From Pseudomonadota bacterium (GTDB taxonomy: Bacteria; Pseudomonadota; Gammaproteobacteria; Burkholderiales; SG8-39), in the NCBI GenBank assembly GCA_021848555.1, contig JAJZUN010000034.1:1-12513 (forward strand): a stretch of 12,513 nucleotides of DNA, read 5' to 3'. Under the pieces are notes generated by a model. It was not told the DNA's origin. It made no database searches and saw only the letters and a list, made by a program, of their open reading frames with translations. This document shows, one piece after another, positions 7,101-12,513 of this stretch. The translations under genes and the position numbers were made by a program. Within the stretch, counting starts at the first letter, position 1, and every line of letters begins with the position of its first letter.

Positions 7101-8510
7101 TCAGACCCCGCCACCGGCGGCAGGAAACGCGATGGCGAAGCGGGTCGACCCGTCCGAGGAGTAGGCCTGGATCGTTCCGCGGTGCGCTTCGACGATCGAT
7201 TTGGTGATCGCCAGGCCGAGTCCAGCTCCTTCGCTCGCCTTCTGGCGGGAAGGATCGACGCGGTAGAACCGGTCGAACAGGCGGGGCAGATGTTCCGCAT
7301 CGATGTCCTCGCCCGGGTTTTCGACGCTCAGCTGGATTTCGCCGGAGTCGAGCCGGGCTATGAGCACGCTGACCGACCCGTCGCGCGGCGTGTGCCGTAT
7401 GGCGTTCGACAGCAGATTGCTCAGCGCGCGACGTATCATCAATCGGTCCCCCTGTATGACACCCGTTCCGGCAAGGACCAGATGGACGCCGTGCTCCTCC
7501 GCGAGCGCCTCGTAGAAATCGAACAGCCCGCGCGCCTCATCCGCCAGATCCACCATTTCGCTGCTCGGCACGATCAGCCCGTTGTCCGCCTTTGCCAGGA
7601 ACAACATGTCGGTAATCATGCGCGCCAGGCGTTCGTACTCCTCCAGGTTTGAGTACAGCACCTCGCGATATTGATCCGCCGAGCGCGCTTTGGAGATCGC
7701 CACCTGCGTCTGGGTCATCAGGTTGCTGATGGGCGTGCGCAGCTCGTGGGCCAGATCCGAGGAGAAATCCGACAATCGCGCGAACGAGCCTTCGAGACGG
7801 GCGAGCATGTCGTTGAAGGCGATCGCCAGATCGACCAGCTCGCCGGGCACCGATTCCGGCGGCAGGCGCTCGCCCAGGCGATGGGCTGAAATGCCCTGCG
7901 CCACTTGCGCCAGCTCGCGCACCGGCGCCAGTCCCCGGCGCGCCGCGATCCATCCGAGAAGCGCGGTCAGCGCGATGCTCACGGCAATGGCCAGCCACAG
8001 GCGCTGGTGGAATTCCTGCATGAACAGGCGGTGGTGCTCGGTGTTCACCGCCACCACGACGGTAAGCGGCGCCTGCCCGGCGATTCCGGTGGCGGCCGCC
8101 GCGACGATACCCCGGTATCCCTGCCCGTTCTGCTCCCACACCACCGGCGCCGTGTGCCCGGCTGCATCCTCCGGCGGCCGGCGCTCAAGCAGCGTGTCCG
8201 GAAAAACCGCCCCCGGCGATTTGAACAGCAGCCTGCGCTCGGCTCCGACCACGGCAACGGATAGTCCATGATGTCCCACCAGGGCATCCGATAGATGCTC
8301 GGGAATGACGGCCGCATCGCTCCGAGTATGTGCCTTGACCAAGGCGTGGCGGACGAGTTCCAGCTTGCCGCTGAGTTCAGTCAGATCGAGCTGCTCGAAG
8401 TGCGCCTCGACCAGCGAGCCAATCAGAGAGCCGACCACCAGCAGCACGGCCGTCGAAGCCGTCAAGAAAAACAGGGTAAGACGGAAGGTGATCGACTTCG
8501 CCCGCGTCAT
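7101..8510 (-). CDS. Heavy-metal sensor histidine kinase (CusS/IrlS-like)
   Basis: Membrane sensor kinase that phosphorylates the partner regulator encoded just upstream. The 469-residue protein has a first membrane helix (about residues 10-33), a periplasmic sensor loop (about 34-170), a second helix (about 171-190) and a HAMP linker ([12 protein letters not shown], about 191-243). The phosphoacceptor site is [10 protein letters not shown] with His255. The catalytic domain has N box [11 protein letters not shown] (365-375), ENPG (397-400), LFDRFYR and GAGLGLA (428-434). The sequence [16 protein letters not shown] is typical of the CusS/CopS/IrlS heavy-metal group. The ATG at 8510 overlaps the regulator's TGA (ATGA) and has GGAG five bases upstream. 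The periplasmic loop has several His residues but no Met-rich or Cys motif that names the metal. The neighbouring copper-type genes suggest Cu/Ag. Confidence 0.93.
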   Translation of the reverse strand: MTRAKSITFRLTLFFLTASTAVLLVVGSLIGSLVEAHFEQLDLTELSGKLELVRHALVKAHTRSDAAVIPEHLSDALVGHHGLSVAVVGAERRLLFKSPGAVFPDTLLERRPPEDAAGHTAPVVWEQNGQGYRGIVAAAATGIAGQAPLTVVVAVNTEHHRLFMQEFHQRLWLAIAVSIALTALLGWIAARRGLAPVRELAQVAQGISAHRLGERLPPESVPGELVDLAIAFNDMLARLEGSFARLSDFSSDLAHELRTPISNLMTQTQVAISKARSADQYREVLYSNLEEYERLARMITDMLFLAKADNGLIVPSSEMVDLADEARGLFDFYEALAEEHGVHLVLAGTGVIQGDRLMIRRALSNLLSNAIRHTPRDGSVSVLIARLDSGEIQLSVENPGEDIDAEHLPRLFDRFYRVDPSRQKASEGAGLGLAITKSIVEAHRGTIQAYSSDGSTRFAIAFPAAGGGV

Positions 8511-9187
8511 GCCGGCTCCGGGATTTCGAGCACGTAGCCCATGCCCCTGACAGTGCGGATGAGTTTGGGTTCGAAATCGTCGTCTATCTTTGCGCGCAGG
8601 CGGCGCACGGCGACCTCGATCACATTGGTGTCGCTGTCGAAATTCATGTCCCACACCTGCGACGCGATCAGCGAGCGCGGCAGCACCTCGCCCTGGCGCC
8701 GCAGCAGCAGTTCGAGCAGCGCGAATTCCTTGGCAGTGAGGTCGACGCGTTTCCCGGCGCGCGTTACGCGGCGGCGCAGCAGATCGAGTTCCAGGTCGGC
8801 GACCTGCAGCAGCTCCGGTTCGTTGGTTTTGCCCCGGCGCAACAGCGCACGCACCCGCGCCAGCAATTCCGAGAACGCGAACGGCTTGACCAGATAATCG
8901 TCCGCGCCGTATTCGAGCCCCTTGACCCGGTCCTCGACCTGATCGCGCGCGGTCAGGAACAGGACCGGCAGGTGCTTGCCCTTGTGCCGGATTTCCTGCA
9001 GCACCTGCCATCCGTCGAGCCGGGGCAGCATGACATCGAGAACCGCGAGATCGTAGTCCCCGGTCAGCGCCAGGTGCAAGCCGTCGACGCCGTCGCGCGC
9101 CAGGTCGGCCACAAACCCGGCCTCGGTCAGGCCCTGCTTCAGATAGTCGCCGGTCTTTTGCTCGTCTTCGACGATCAGAATCTTCAT
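8507..9187 (-). CDS. OmpR-family heavy-metal response regulator (CusR/CopR/IrlR-like)
   Basis: DNA-binding response regulator partnered with the sensor kinase that follows it. The 226-residue protein is complete. The receiver domain has the acidic pocket Glu7-Asp8, phosphoacceptor Asp51 (VLDVMLP), Thr79 (LFLTARD) and Lys101 (LVKPF). A winged-helix domain (about residues 125-220) contains [17 protein letters not shown], the DNA-recognition stretch [18 protein letters not shown] and the terminal [12 protein letters not shown]. The spacing and the [17 protein letters not shown] segment fit the CusR/CopR/PcoR group that controls copper and silver resistance. AAGGA lies about six bases before the ATG. 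It is divergent from the plus-strand gene group, and the palindrome at 9253-9268 between them is the obvious candidate target. Metal identity is inferred. Confidence 0.94.
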   Translation of the reverse strand: MKILIVEDEQKTGDYLKQGLTEAGFVADLARDGVDGLHLALTGDYDLAVLDVMLPRLDGWQVLQEIRHKGKHLPVLFLTARDQVEDRVKGLEYGADDYLVKPFAFSELLARVRALLRRGKTNEPELLQVADLELDLLRRRVTRAGKRVDLTAKEFALLELLLRRQGEVLPRSLIASQVWDMNFDSDTNVIEVAVRRLRAKIDDDFEPKLIRTVRGMGYVLEIPEPA

Positions 9188-9252
9188 TGCACTTCCTTGT
9201 GGCAGTGGCTACGCACGCCAATTGTGCACGCGACCGGCCTCAATTCCCGAAG

Positions 9253-9268
9253 ATTACAAACTTGTAAT
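9253..9268. promoter_or_regulatory. Perfect palindrome ATTACAAACTTGTAAT, candidate CopR/CusR-type box
   Basis: A perfect 7-2-7 inverted repeat (ATTACAA, AC, TTGTAAT) lies 65 bases before the response-regulator start and 98 bases before the first plus-strand gene. The TTACA-n4-TGTAA core resembles the cop boxes bound by CopR/PcoR/CusR-type regulators, as I remember them. The site could serve both divergent units. I could not place convincing -10/-35 pairs beside it, which would suit an activator-dependent promoter. Confidence 0.7.
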
Positions 9269-9366
9269 GGCGCTGTCAGCTATTTGTTGGGTACCGGAAA
9301 ACAAAATGCCTGCTTCGTGCCGTTTGTTCAAACCAAGACCATTTTCCATTTGCAAGGACTTTGACC

Positions 9367-9612
9367 ATGAAACTGAAGCACACGCTTATTCTGACGGCTT
9401 TGACGATCGCGCTTAACGGAACATTTGTCGCCAACGCCGCCGATGTAACGCCGGCAAAGGACGCAAAGGCCGAGAAAGCGTTGCCGGCGACCAAAGACAA
9501 GCGCCCCGATACTGCGGAGCAGAACAAACCAGGACCCAAAGGCAAAGTCGAAGACAACTGCTGCCGCAATCCGTCGTCGGCGGGCAAGAAAGCATCTCAC
9601 GACCATCACTAG
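9367..9612 (+). CDS. Small exported Lys-rich protein with CC pair and His tail, unknown function
   Basis: No family recognised. The 81-residue product has a signal peptide (MKLKHTLILTALTIALNGTF, then VANAA as a cleavage site near residue 24). A mature part of about 57 residues follows, rich in Lys, Ala, Asp and Pro and probably unstructured. It has a single adjacent cysteine pair (DNCCRNP) near residues 64-65 and ends in SHDHH. The Cys pair and terminal His residues suggest metal or thiol chemistry in the periplasm; this is inference. AGGA lies eight bases before the ATG at 9367. A TTG two codons earlier is less likely. It is the first gene after the candidate CopR-type box and heads the plus-strand unit that continues with the DsbB/DsbA-like pair. 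The signal peptide and good ribosome site make it likely to be a real gene. Confidence 0.75.
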   Translation: MKLKHTLILTALTIALNGTFVANAADVTPAKDAKAEKALPATKDKRPDTAEQNKPGPKGKVEDNCCRNPSSAGKKASHDHH

Positions 9613-9638
9613 CATAACTGATCTATTCAGCGATTCCG

Positions 9639-9652
9639 GCGGCGTGAGCCGC
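9639..9652 (+). other. Small intercistronic hairpin
   Basis: GCGGC and GCCGC form a perfect 5-bp stem around a GTGA tetraloop, in the 62-base gap between the small exported protein and the DsbB-like gene. No T-run follows, so it is not a standard terminator. It may only influence message stability or partial read-through. Confidence 0.3.
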
Positions 9653-9674
9653 TAATTCCGAAAATCCACCGACG

Positions 9675-10127
9675 ATGAGCGCAAGTGATCCTGGAGGCGC
9701 AGGTCATTCAGCGGACAGCGCCTGGACTTGGGCTTTCCTCGCCTGGCTTATCGCCAGCGCGTCGACGCTGGGCGCTCTGTTCTTCAGCCAGATCATGGGC
9801 ATCGCCCCCTGCGTATTGTGCTGGTACCAGCGTATTTTCATGTTTCCGCTGGTCTTCATCCTGGCTGCCGGGCTGTTTCCCCTCGATGCGAATCTCGCGC
9901 GCTATGCCCTTCCCCTCGTTGTGGCGGGCTGGATGATCGCATTGTTCCATGTCCTCCTCGTCGCGGGCATCGTTCCGGAAACGATCAGGCCCTGTGCGCA
10001 GGGCATTCCCTGCAAGGACCAGGTAATCGAATGGTTCGGATTTCTGACGATACCCTTGCTTTCACTGATCGCCTTTTCCCTCATCGGCGTGCTTCTCATA
10101 TTGACTCATTTCAAGGTGTCCAAATGA
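9675..10127 (+). CDS. DsbB/BdbC-like disulfide bond formation membrane protein
   Basis: Inner-membrane enzyme that re-oxidises a DsbA-type partner and passes electrons to quinone. The 150-residue protein has four predicted helices, about residues 18-38, 54-70, 78-100 and 118-145. It carries the two DsbB cysteine pairs: CVLC (Cys46, Cys49) followed by WYQR, the quinone-side motif, and Cys107/Cys113 in PCAQGIPCKDQ in the second periplasmic loop. Its length and compact loops resemble the BdbC subgroup more than classic E. coli DsbB. The ATG at 9675 has no clear Shine-Dalgarno, but the residues before the first helix are polar and no better start is seen. Its TGA overlaps the ATG of the DsbA-like gene, so the two proteins are probably made together as partners. 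Family call is firm; substrate proteins are unknown and may be the Cys-containing neighbours. Confidence 0.93.
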   Translation: MSASDPGGAGHSADSAWTWAFLAWLIASASTLGALFFSQIMGIAPCVLCWYQRIFMFPLVFILAAGLFPLDANLARYALPLVVAGWMIALFHVLLVAGIVPETIRPCAQGIPCKDQVIEWFGFLTIPLLSLIAFSLIGVLLILTHFKVSK

Positions 10128-10819
10128 ATAAAAGTGTTCAAGCGAAGAACGCTGCTCAAGCAGCGGCGCAGAGCAAAAAAGCCGTGTTCATTGTTTCCGC
10201 AATCGTGCTGCTGGCCGTCTTTGTGCTGGGCACGCTCGTATACAATCGCGACAAGCTCGACAAGGGGGCGAAGGCAGCCGAGCAGAACCTGGCGTTTCTC
10301 GTGCGCGAGCATTCGCCCAGGCTCGGCCCGGCGGAAGCCAAGGTGCATCTGGTCGAGTTCTTCGATCCGGCCTGCGGCACTTGCCGCGACTTCTATCCCC
10401 TGGTGAAGGATCTGATGAAGGCGAATCGCGACAAAATCCGCCTCTCGCTGCGCTACGCACCCTTCCACGCCGGTTCGGACAATGTAGTGCGGATACTCGA
10501 GGCCGCGCGCAAGCAGGACAAATACTGGCAGACGCTGGAAGCCGTCCTCGCTTCCCAGCCTTATTGGGCGCCGAACCACAAGGCGGAGATCGAATATGTG
10601 TGGCCGCAATTGCGAAACCTGGGCCTGGACCTCGATCGAATCAGACGCGATATGTACGCGCCGGAGATCGACCGTGTCCTTGCGCAGGACTTGGCCGATG
10701 CCAAGGCGCTTAACGTCACCATGACCCCGGAATTTTTCGTAAACGGCCGGCCCTTGCCCGAATTTGGCTACGAGCAGTTGCAGAAGCTGGTCAACAATGC
10801 AGTGGCCAAAGCCTATTGA
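10124..10819 (+). CDS. Membrane-anchored DsbA-like thioredoxin-fold oxidoreductase
   Basis: Periplasmic thiol-disulfide oxidoreductase, very likely the partner of the DsbB-like protein encoded just upstream (ATGA overlap). It has 231 residues. A hydrophilic Lys/Gln/Ala N-terminus and one hydrophobic segment (about residues 20-40), with no clear cleavage site, suggest it stays anchored. The thioredoxin-like domain has VHLVEFFDPACGTCRDFYP with active site CGTC (Cys84, Cys87), an inserted helical region, and the cis-proline loop NVTMTPEFFVNGRPL near residue 204. These features match the DsbA/BdbD/DSBA-like family. The active-site dipeptide GT differs from the PH of E. coli DsbA, so its redox potential probably differs. 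Only two cysteines are present. Location among metal-resistance genes suggests a dedicated role there rather than general protein folding; that is inference. Confidence 0.92.
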   Translation: MNKSVQAKNAAQAAAQSKKAVFIVSAIVLLAVFVLGTLVYNRDKLDKGAKAAEQNLAFLVREHSPRLGPAEAKVHLVEFFDPACGTCRDFYPLVKDLMKANRDKIRLSLRYAPFHAGSDNVVRILEAARKQDKYWQTLEAVLASQPYWAPNHKAEIEYVWPQLRNLGLDLDRIRRDMYAPEIDRVLAQDLADAKALNVTMTPEFFVNGRPLPEFGYEQLQKLVNNAVAKAY

Positions 10820-10846
10820 GCTAAGACATTTCGGAATCAGATCGAG

Positions 10847-11383
10847 ATGACGCGCAAACGAGCGATCCTGGCAGCGGCAGTACTCGGCCTTACGCTGCCG
10901 CTTCCTGCGCACGCGCAGCAGACCGTGATCGAGGTCTACAAGAGCCCCTATTGCGACTGCTGCACGGATTGGATCAAGCATTTGAGGCAGAATGGCTTTG
11001 CCGTCAGGGCGCACGATGTCGGCAATGCTTCCGCGTATCGTGCGAAGTTCGGTGTGCCCTACGCGCTCGGCTCCTGCCATACCGCCCGGGCAAACGGGTA
11101 CGCGATCGAGGGCCACGTGCCGGCACGCGAAATAAAGCGCCTTCTGGCGGAGAAGCCCAAAGCGCAAGGGCTGGCCGTGCCGAGCATGCCCTTGGGTTCT
11201 CCCGGAATGGAAGGACCGCGCAGCGATCCCTACGAAGTGCTGCTGTTCCAGGCGGACGGCAAGTATTCCGTCTACGAGAAATACGGCCAATGGCGCTGCC
11301 TGGCCAATTCCCGTAAGGGAAACGCCCAGCCTCTTTCTTTGTCACCGGCGGATCCTTCCTGGACACGCCGTCCATCGCTGTAA
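10847..11383 (+). CDS. DUF411 (CopG-like) periplasmic copper-associated protein
   Basis: Exported thioredoxin-like metal protein of the DUF411 family, to which the copper-resistance protein CopG belongs; CopG is known to hold a Cys-bridged copper cluster. The 178-residue product has a signal peptide (ILAAAVLGLTLPLPAHA, cleavage about residue 23). It then has the family's signature SPYCDCCTDW (Cys36, Cys38, Cys39), the fourth conserved cysteine in GSCHTA (Cys77), GYAIEGHVPA, and the Met-bearing run AVPSMPLGSPGME. All four cluster cysteines are present. After YEVLLFQADGKYSVYEKYG, where members usually end, about 30 more residues follow (QWRCLANSRKG to WTRRPSL), including an extra Cys. This tail looks unconserved and may come from a lost stop. 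The ribosome site is weak. It sits 27 bases after the DsbA-like gene, probably in the same transcript. Confidence 0.92.
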   Translation: MTRKRAILAAAVLGLTLPLPAHAQQTVIEVYKSPYCDCCTDWIKHLRQNGFAVRAHDVGNASAYRAKFGVPYALGSCHTARANGYAIEGHVPAREIKRLLAEKPKAQGLAVPSMPLGSPGMEGPRSDPYEVLLFQADGKYSVYEKYGQWRCLANSRKGNAQPLSLSPADPSWTRRPSL

Positions 11384-11550
11384 CGCAACCGATGCGGGAT
11401 AGGTGTGCCAGCGCACGGACTTCAAAACTGGTTTCGCTTATAAGGATATTCGTGCCATTGGCCCTGCAGACTCCGCAATGGAGCGCTGCGGCCGGAGGCT
11501 TAACCGTAGAACGGCGCCCAAAATCCAACTCCTAAGAGGGAAAACTTATC
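11384..11550 (+). other. 167-base intergenic stretch with a weak hairpin
   Basis: No gene is visible. It holds an imperfect hairpin (11466-11489: GCAG and CTCC pairing with GGAG and CTGC around GCAAT, with a small internal bulge). It also has a TATAAG sequence near 11440 without a fitting -35. It ends with AAGAGGG as ribosome site for the next gene. A weak internal promoter or processing site is possible; nothing is firm. Confidence 0.35.
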
Positions 11551-11766
11551 ATGGACTCGACAAACAACACTGCACTCGTAATCGCACTTGTGGTTGCCGC
11601 CTTGCTGTTGCTGCTCTTCGGCGGCGGAATGGCGACCGGGACCATGATCAGCGGCGGCATGATGGGCAGCGGAAGCATGGGCGGAATCAGCTGGATGTGG
11701 CTGCCCACCTTGCTCATCGTCGTTCTCGGCGTCGTGCTGTTCTCGGCCATCTCCAGAAAAAAGTAA
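11551..11766 (+). CDS. Small Gly/Met-rich two-helix membrane protein, unknown function
   Basis: No named family recognised. The 71-residue product has a short polar N-terminus (MDSTNNT), a first membrane helix (about residues 8-24, ALVIALVVAALLLLLFGGG) and a Gly/Met/Ser loop with repeated Met (GMATGTMISGGMMGSGSMGG, about 25-45). A second helix follows (about 46-66, WMWLPTLLIVVLGVVLFS), and it ends in a positive tail (SRKK). By the positive-inside rule the tail is cytoplasmic and the Met-rich loop may lie near the membrane surface. Methionines in such loops can bind Cu(I) or Ag(I); here this is inference. A GAGGG ribosome site lies 11 bases upstream of the ATG. Small proteins of this kind occur near copper genes in my recollection. 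The clear start and its position in a same-strand series support a real gene. Confidence 0.75.
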   Translation: MDSTNNTALVIALVVAALLLLLFGGGMATGTMISGGMMGSGSMGGISWMWLPTLLIVVLGVVLFSAISRKK

Positions 11767-11834
11767 GTTAAGCGGCGTCAGGCCGCAGCCAATTGCGGAA
11801 ACACAAATCCATTAACCTTGAAGGAAACACCATC

Positions 11835-12308
11835 ATGAAGACCTCAATACTCGTTGCCGCAATCGTCTCCGGCGCGCTGGCCGCGCCCATCGTATCGGCG
11901 CAGGACAAATCCGCGTCGGCGCCCGCCGTCTCGGCGCAACACAAACACGTGCATGACAAGCATGGGACGCGCGCGGACATGGACAAACCCATGTCGCAGA
12001 TGCAGGACAACATGAAAGCCATGCAGCAGCAGATGGAAAAGCTCCAGGCGACGACCGACCCGCAGGAGCGCCAGAAGCTGATGCAGGAGCATATGCAGGC
12101 GATGCAGGAAAACATGAAGACGATGCGCACCATGGGTAGCCCGATGATGATGGGCGGCGGCATGACTAAGGGCGGCCATAAGCACGCGGCGGGCGGCGAC
12201 ATGATGCAGCACCACGCGATGATGGAGAAGCGCATGGACATGATGCAGATGATGATGGAACAGATGATGCAGCATGAGCAGATGGCGGAACCCATGCCGG
12301 CCAAGTAG
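11835..12308 (+). CDS. Exported Met/His-rich protein, probable periplasmic copper/silver binder
   Basis: No named family recognised with confidence. The 157-residue product has a signal peptide (MKTSILVAAIVSGALAAPIV, SAQ cleavage near residue 22) and a His-rich stretch (QHKHVHDKHG, residues about 35-44). A predicted helical region of Met- and Gln-rich heptad-like sequence follows (MDKPMSQMQDNMKAMQQQM onward). Then comes a Gly/Met segment (GSPMMMGGGMTKGGHKH) and a very Met-dense end (MDMMQMMMEQMMQHEQM). I count 31 Met and 10 His in the whole protein and no Cys. Such composition is typical of periplasmic Cu(I)/Ag(I) sponges or chaperones. The sequence bias is so strong that similarity searches will give low-complexity hits. 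AAGGA lies nine bases before the ATG at 11835; an upstream in-frame extension to 11793 lacks a signal peptide. It is 68 bases after the small membrane protein gene. Confidence 0.85.
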   Translation: MKTSILVAAIVSGALAAPIVSAQDKSASAPAVSAQHKHVHDKHGTRADMDKPMSQMQDNMKAMQQQMEKLQATTDPQERQKLMQEHMQAMQENMKTMRTMGSPMMMGGGMTKGGHKHAAGGDMMQHHAMMEKRMDMMQMMMEQMMQHEQMAEPMPAK

Positions 12309-12397
12309 CCGCGCCGCGTTTCGTCCTGCGGTAGCGCAAATGACATCGCTGCGACCAACCCCAATCTGAAGTTTCGCTGTTTAGAAGGAGTCAAATC

Positions 12398-12513
12398 ATG
12401 TACGGATTCAGCACCCGACTAAAGCTGCCGTTCGATGCCGCCGTCGCGAAAGTCACCGAGGCCCTGAAAAAAGAGGGCTTCGGCGTGCTCACCGACATCG
12501 ATGTCAAGGCGAC
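12398..12513 (+). CDS. DUF302 domain protein, N-terminal part only
   Basis: The first 38 codons are present and the gene runs off the right edge. The start [19 protein letters not shown] followed by [19 protein letters not shown] matches the opening of DUF302 proteins, where a helix ([16 protein letters not shown]) leads into the conserved GFGVLT-IDVKA strand. The function of DUF302 is not established; members often occur beside metal, sulfur or redox genes. AGAAGGAG lies seven bases before the ATG, one of the best ribosome sites in the window. No signal peptide is visible, so this product is probably cytoplasmic, unlike its neighbours. The 89-base gap before it shows nothing beyond this ribosome site, and the gene may share the transcript of the Met-rich protein. 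Confidence 0.85.
   Translation, partial: MYGFSTRLKLPFDAAVAKVTEALKKEGFGVLTDIDVKA

Noticed and set aside
7101..9221. A 706-codon minus-strand frame suggesting a regulator-kinase fusion
   Set aside because: The kinase starts at 8510 ([13 protein letters not shown] overlap). The upstream part is the response regulator read in the wrong frame, as its Arg-rich content shows.
9728..10124. Upstream in-frame extension of the DsbA-like protein
   Set aside because: It runs through the DsbB-like gene in another frame; the ATG at 10124 overlapping the DsbB-like stop is the natural start.
10106..11290. Minus-strand open frame of 394 codons across the DsbA-like and DUF411 genes
   Set aside because: Antisense to two well-supported genes and without domain resemblance.
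11768..12394. Minus-strand Cys/Met-rich frame opposite the Met-rich protein
   Set aside because: The Cys/Met/Ile richness is the complement of the repeated ATG/CAT codons of the real gene; the plus-strand frame has signal peptide and ribosome site.
1..12513. Insertion sequences, tRNA, rRNA, CRISPR repeats, attachment sites
   Set aside because: No transposase or integrase motif, no direct-repeat array and no tRNA-like fold was seen in any gap; the gaps are short.

Overview
This 12.5 kb window is a metal-resistance region from a Gram-negative bacterium. RND/TolC-type efflux parts, Sec signal peptides and a DsbA/DsbB-like pair all require an outer membrane and periplasm. The high G+C content and the families present (CzcI, CzcCB, CadR, DmeF-like CDF) resemble Beta- or Gammaproteobacteria, most likely Betaproteobacteria. 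The species cannot be read from this piece. I found no insertion sequence, tRNA, rRNA, CRISPR array or origin.

Block 1 (1-5694) handles Cd/Zn/Co(/Pb). Four minus-strand genes are read right to left: a Cd/Zn/Pb P1B-type ATPase (2978-5119), a CzcI-like His/Cys-rich periplasmic protein (2589-2936 or 2981), the CzcC-type outer-membrane channel (1178-2470) and the CzcB-type adaptor (1-1181, running off the left edge). The RND pump gene czcA is expected just outside the window. The ATPase/czcI and czcC/czcB junctions overlap (GTGA, ATGA), which suggests translational coupling. A CadR/PbrR-like MerR regulator (5224-5694) is divergent. Between it and the ATPase lies a textbook MerR-type promoter with a 19-bp spacer and a dyad operator. 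The ATPase would move metal from cytoplasm to periplasm, and CzcCBA from periplasm to outside.

Block 2 (5795-7022) is a two-gene minus-strand unit: a CsoR/RcnR-family repressor followed 13 bp later by a DmeF-like cation diffusion facilitator. A perfect 7-7-7 inverted repeat lies just before the repressor start codon.

Block 3 (7101-9187) is a minus-strand CusRS/CopRS-like two-component system with an ATGA overlap.

Block 4 (9367 to the right edge) runs on the plus strand, divergent from block 3. It contains a small exported protein with a CC pair and a His tail, a DsbB/BdbC-like quinone oxidoreductase, a membrane-anchored DsbA-like thioredoxin-fold protein, a DUF411 (CopG-like) copper protein, a tiny Gly/Met-rich membrane protein, a very Met-rich exported protein and the start of a DUF302 protein. 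The perfect palindrome ATTACAAACTTGTAAT sits between blocks 3 and 4. It resembles the boxes bound by CopR/CusR-type regulators.

The most interesting part is block 4. A dedicated disulfide oxidation pair is packed together with Cys-, Met- and His-rich periplasmic proteins, apparently under a copper/silver-type two-component system. I infer a periplasmic metal-handling and thiol-redox module. Its individual families are known, but the combination is not one I can name.
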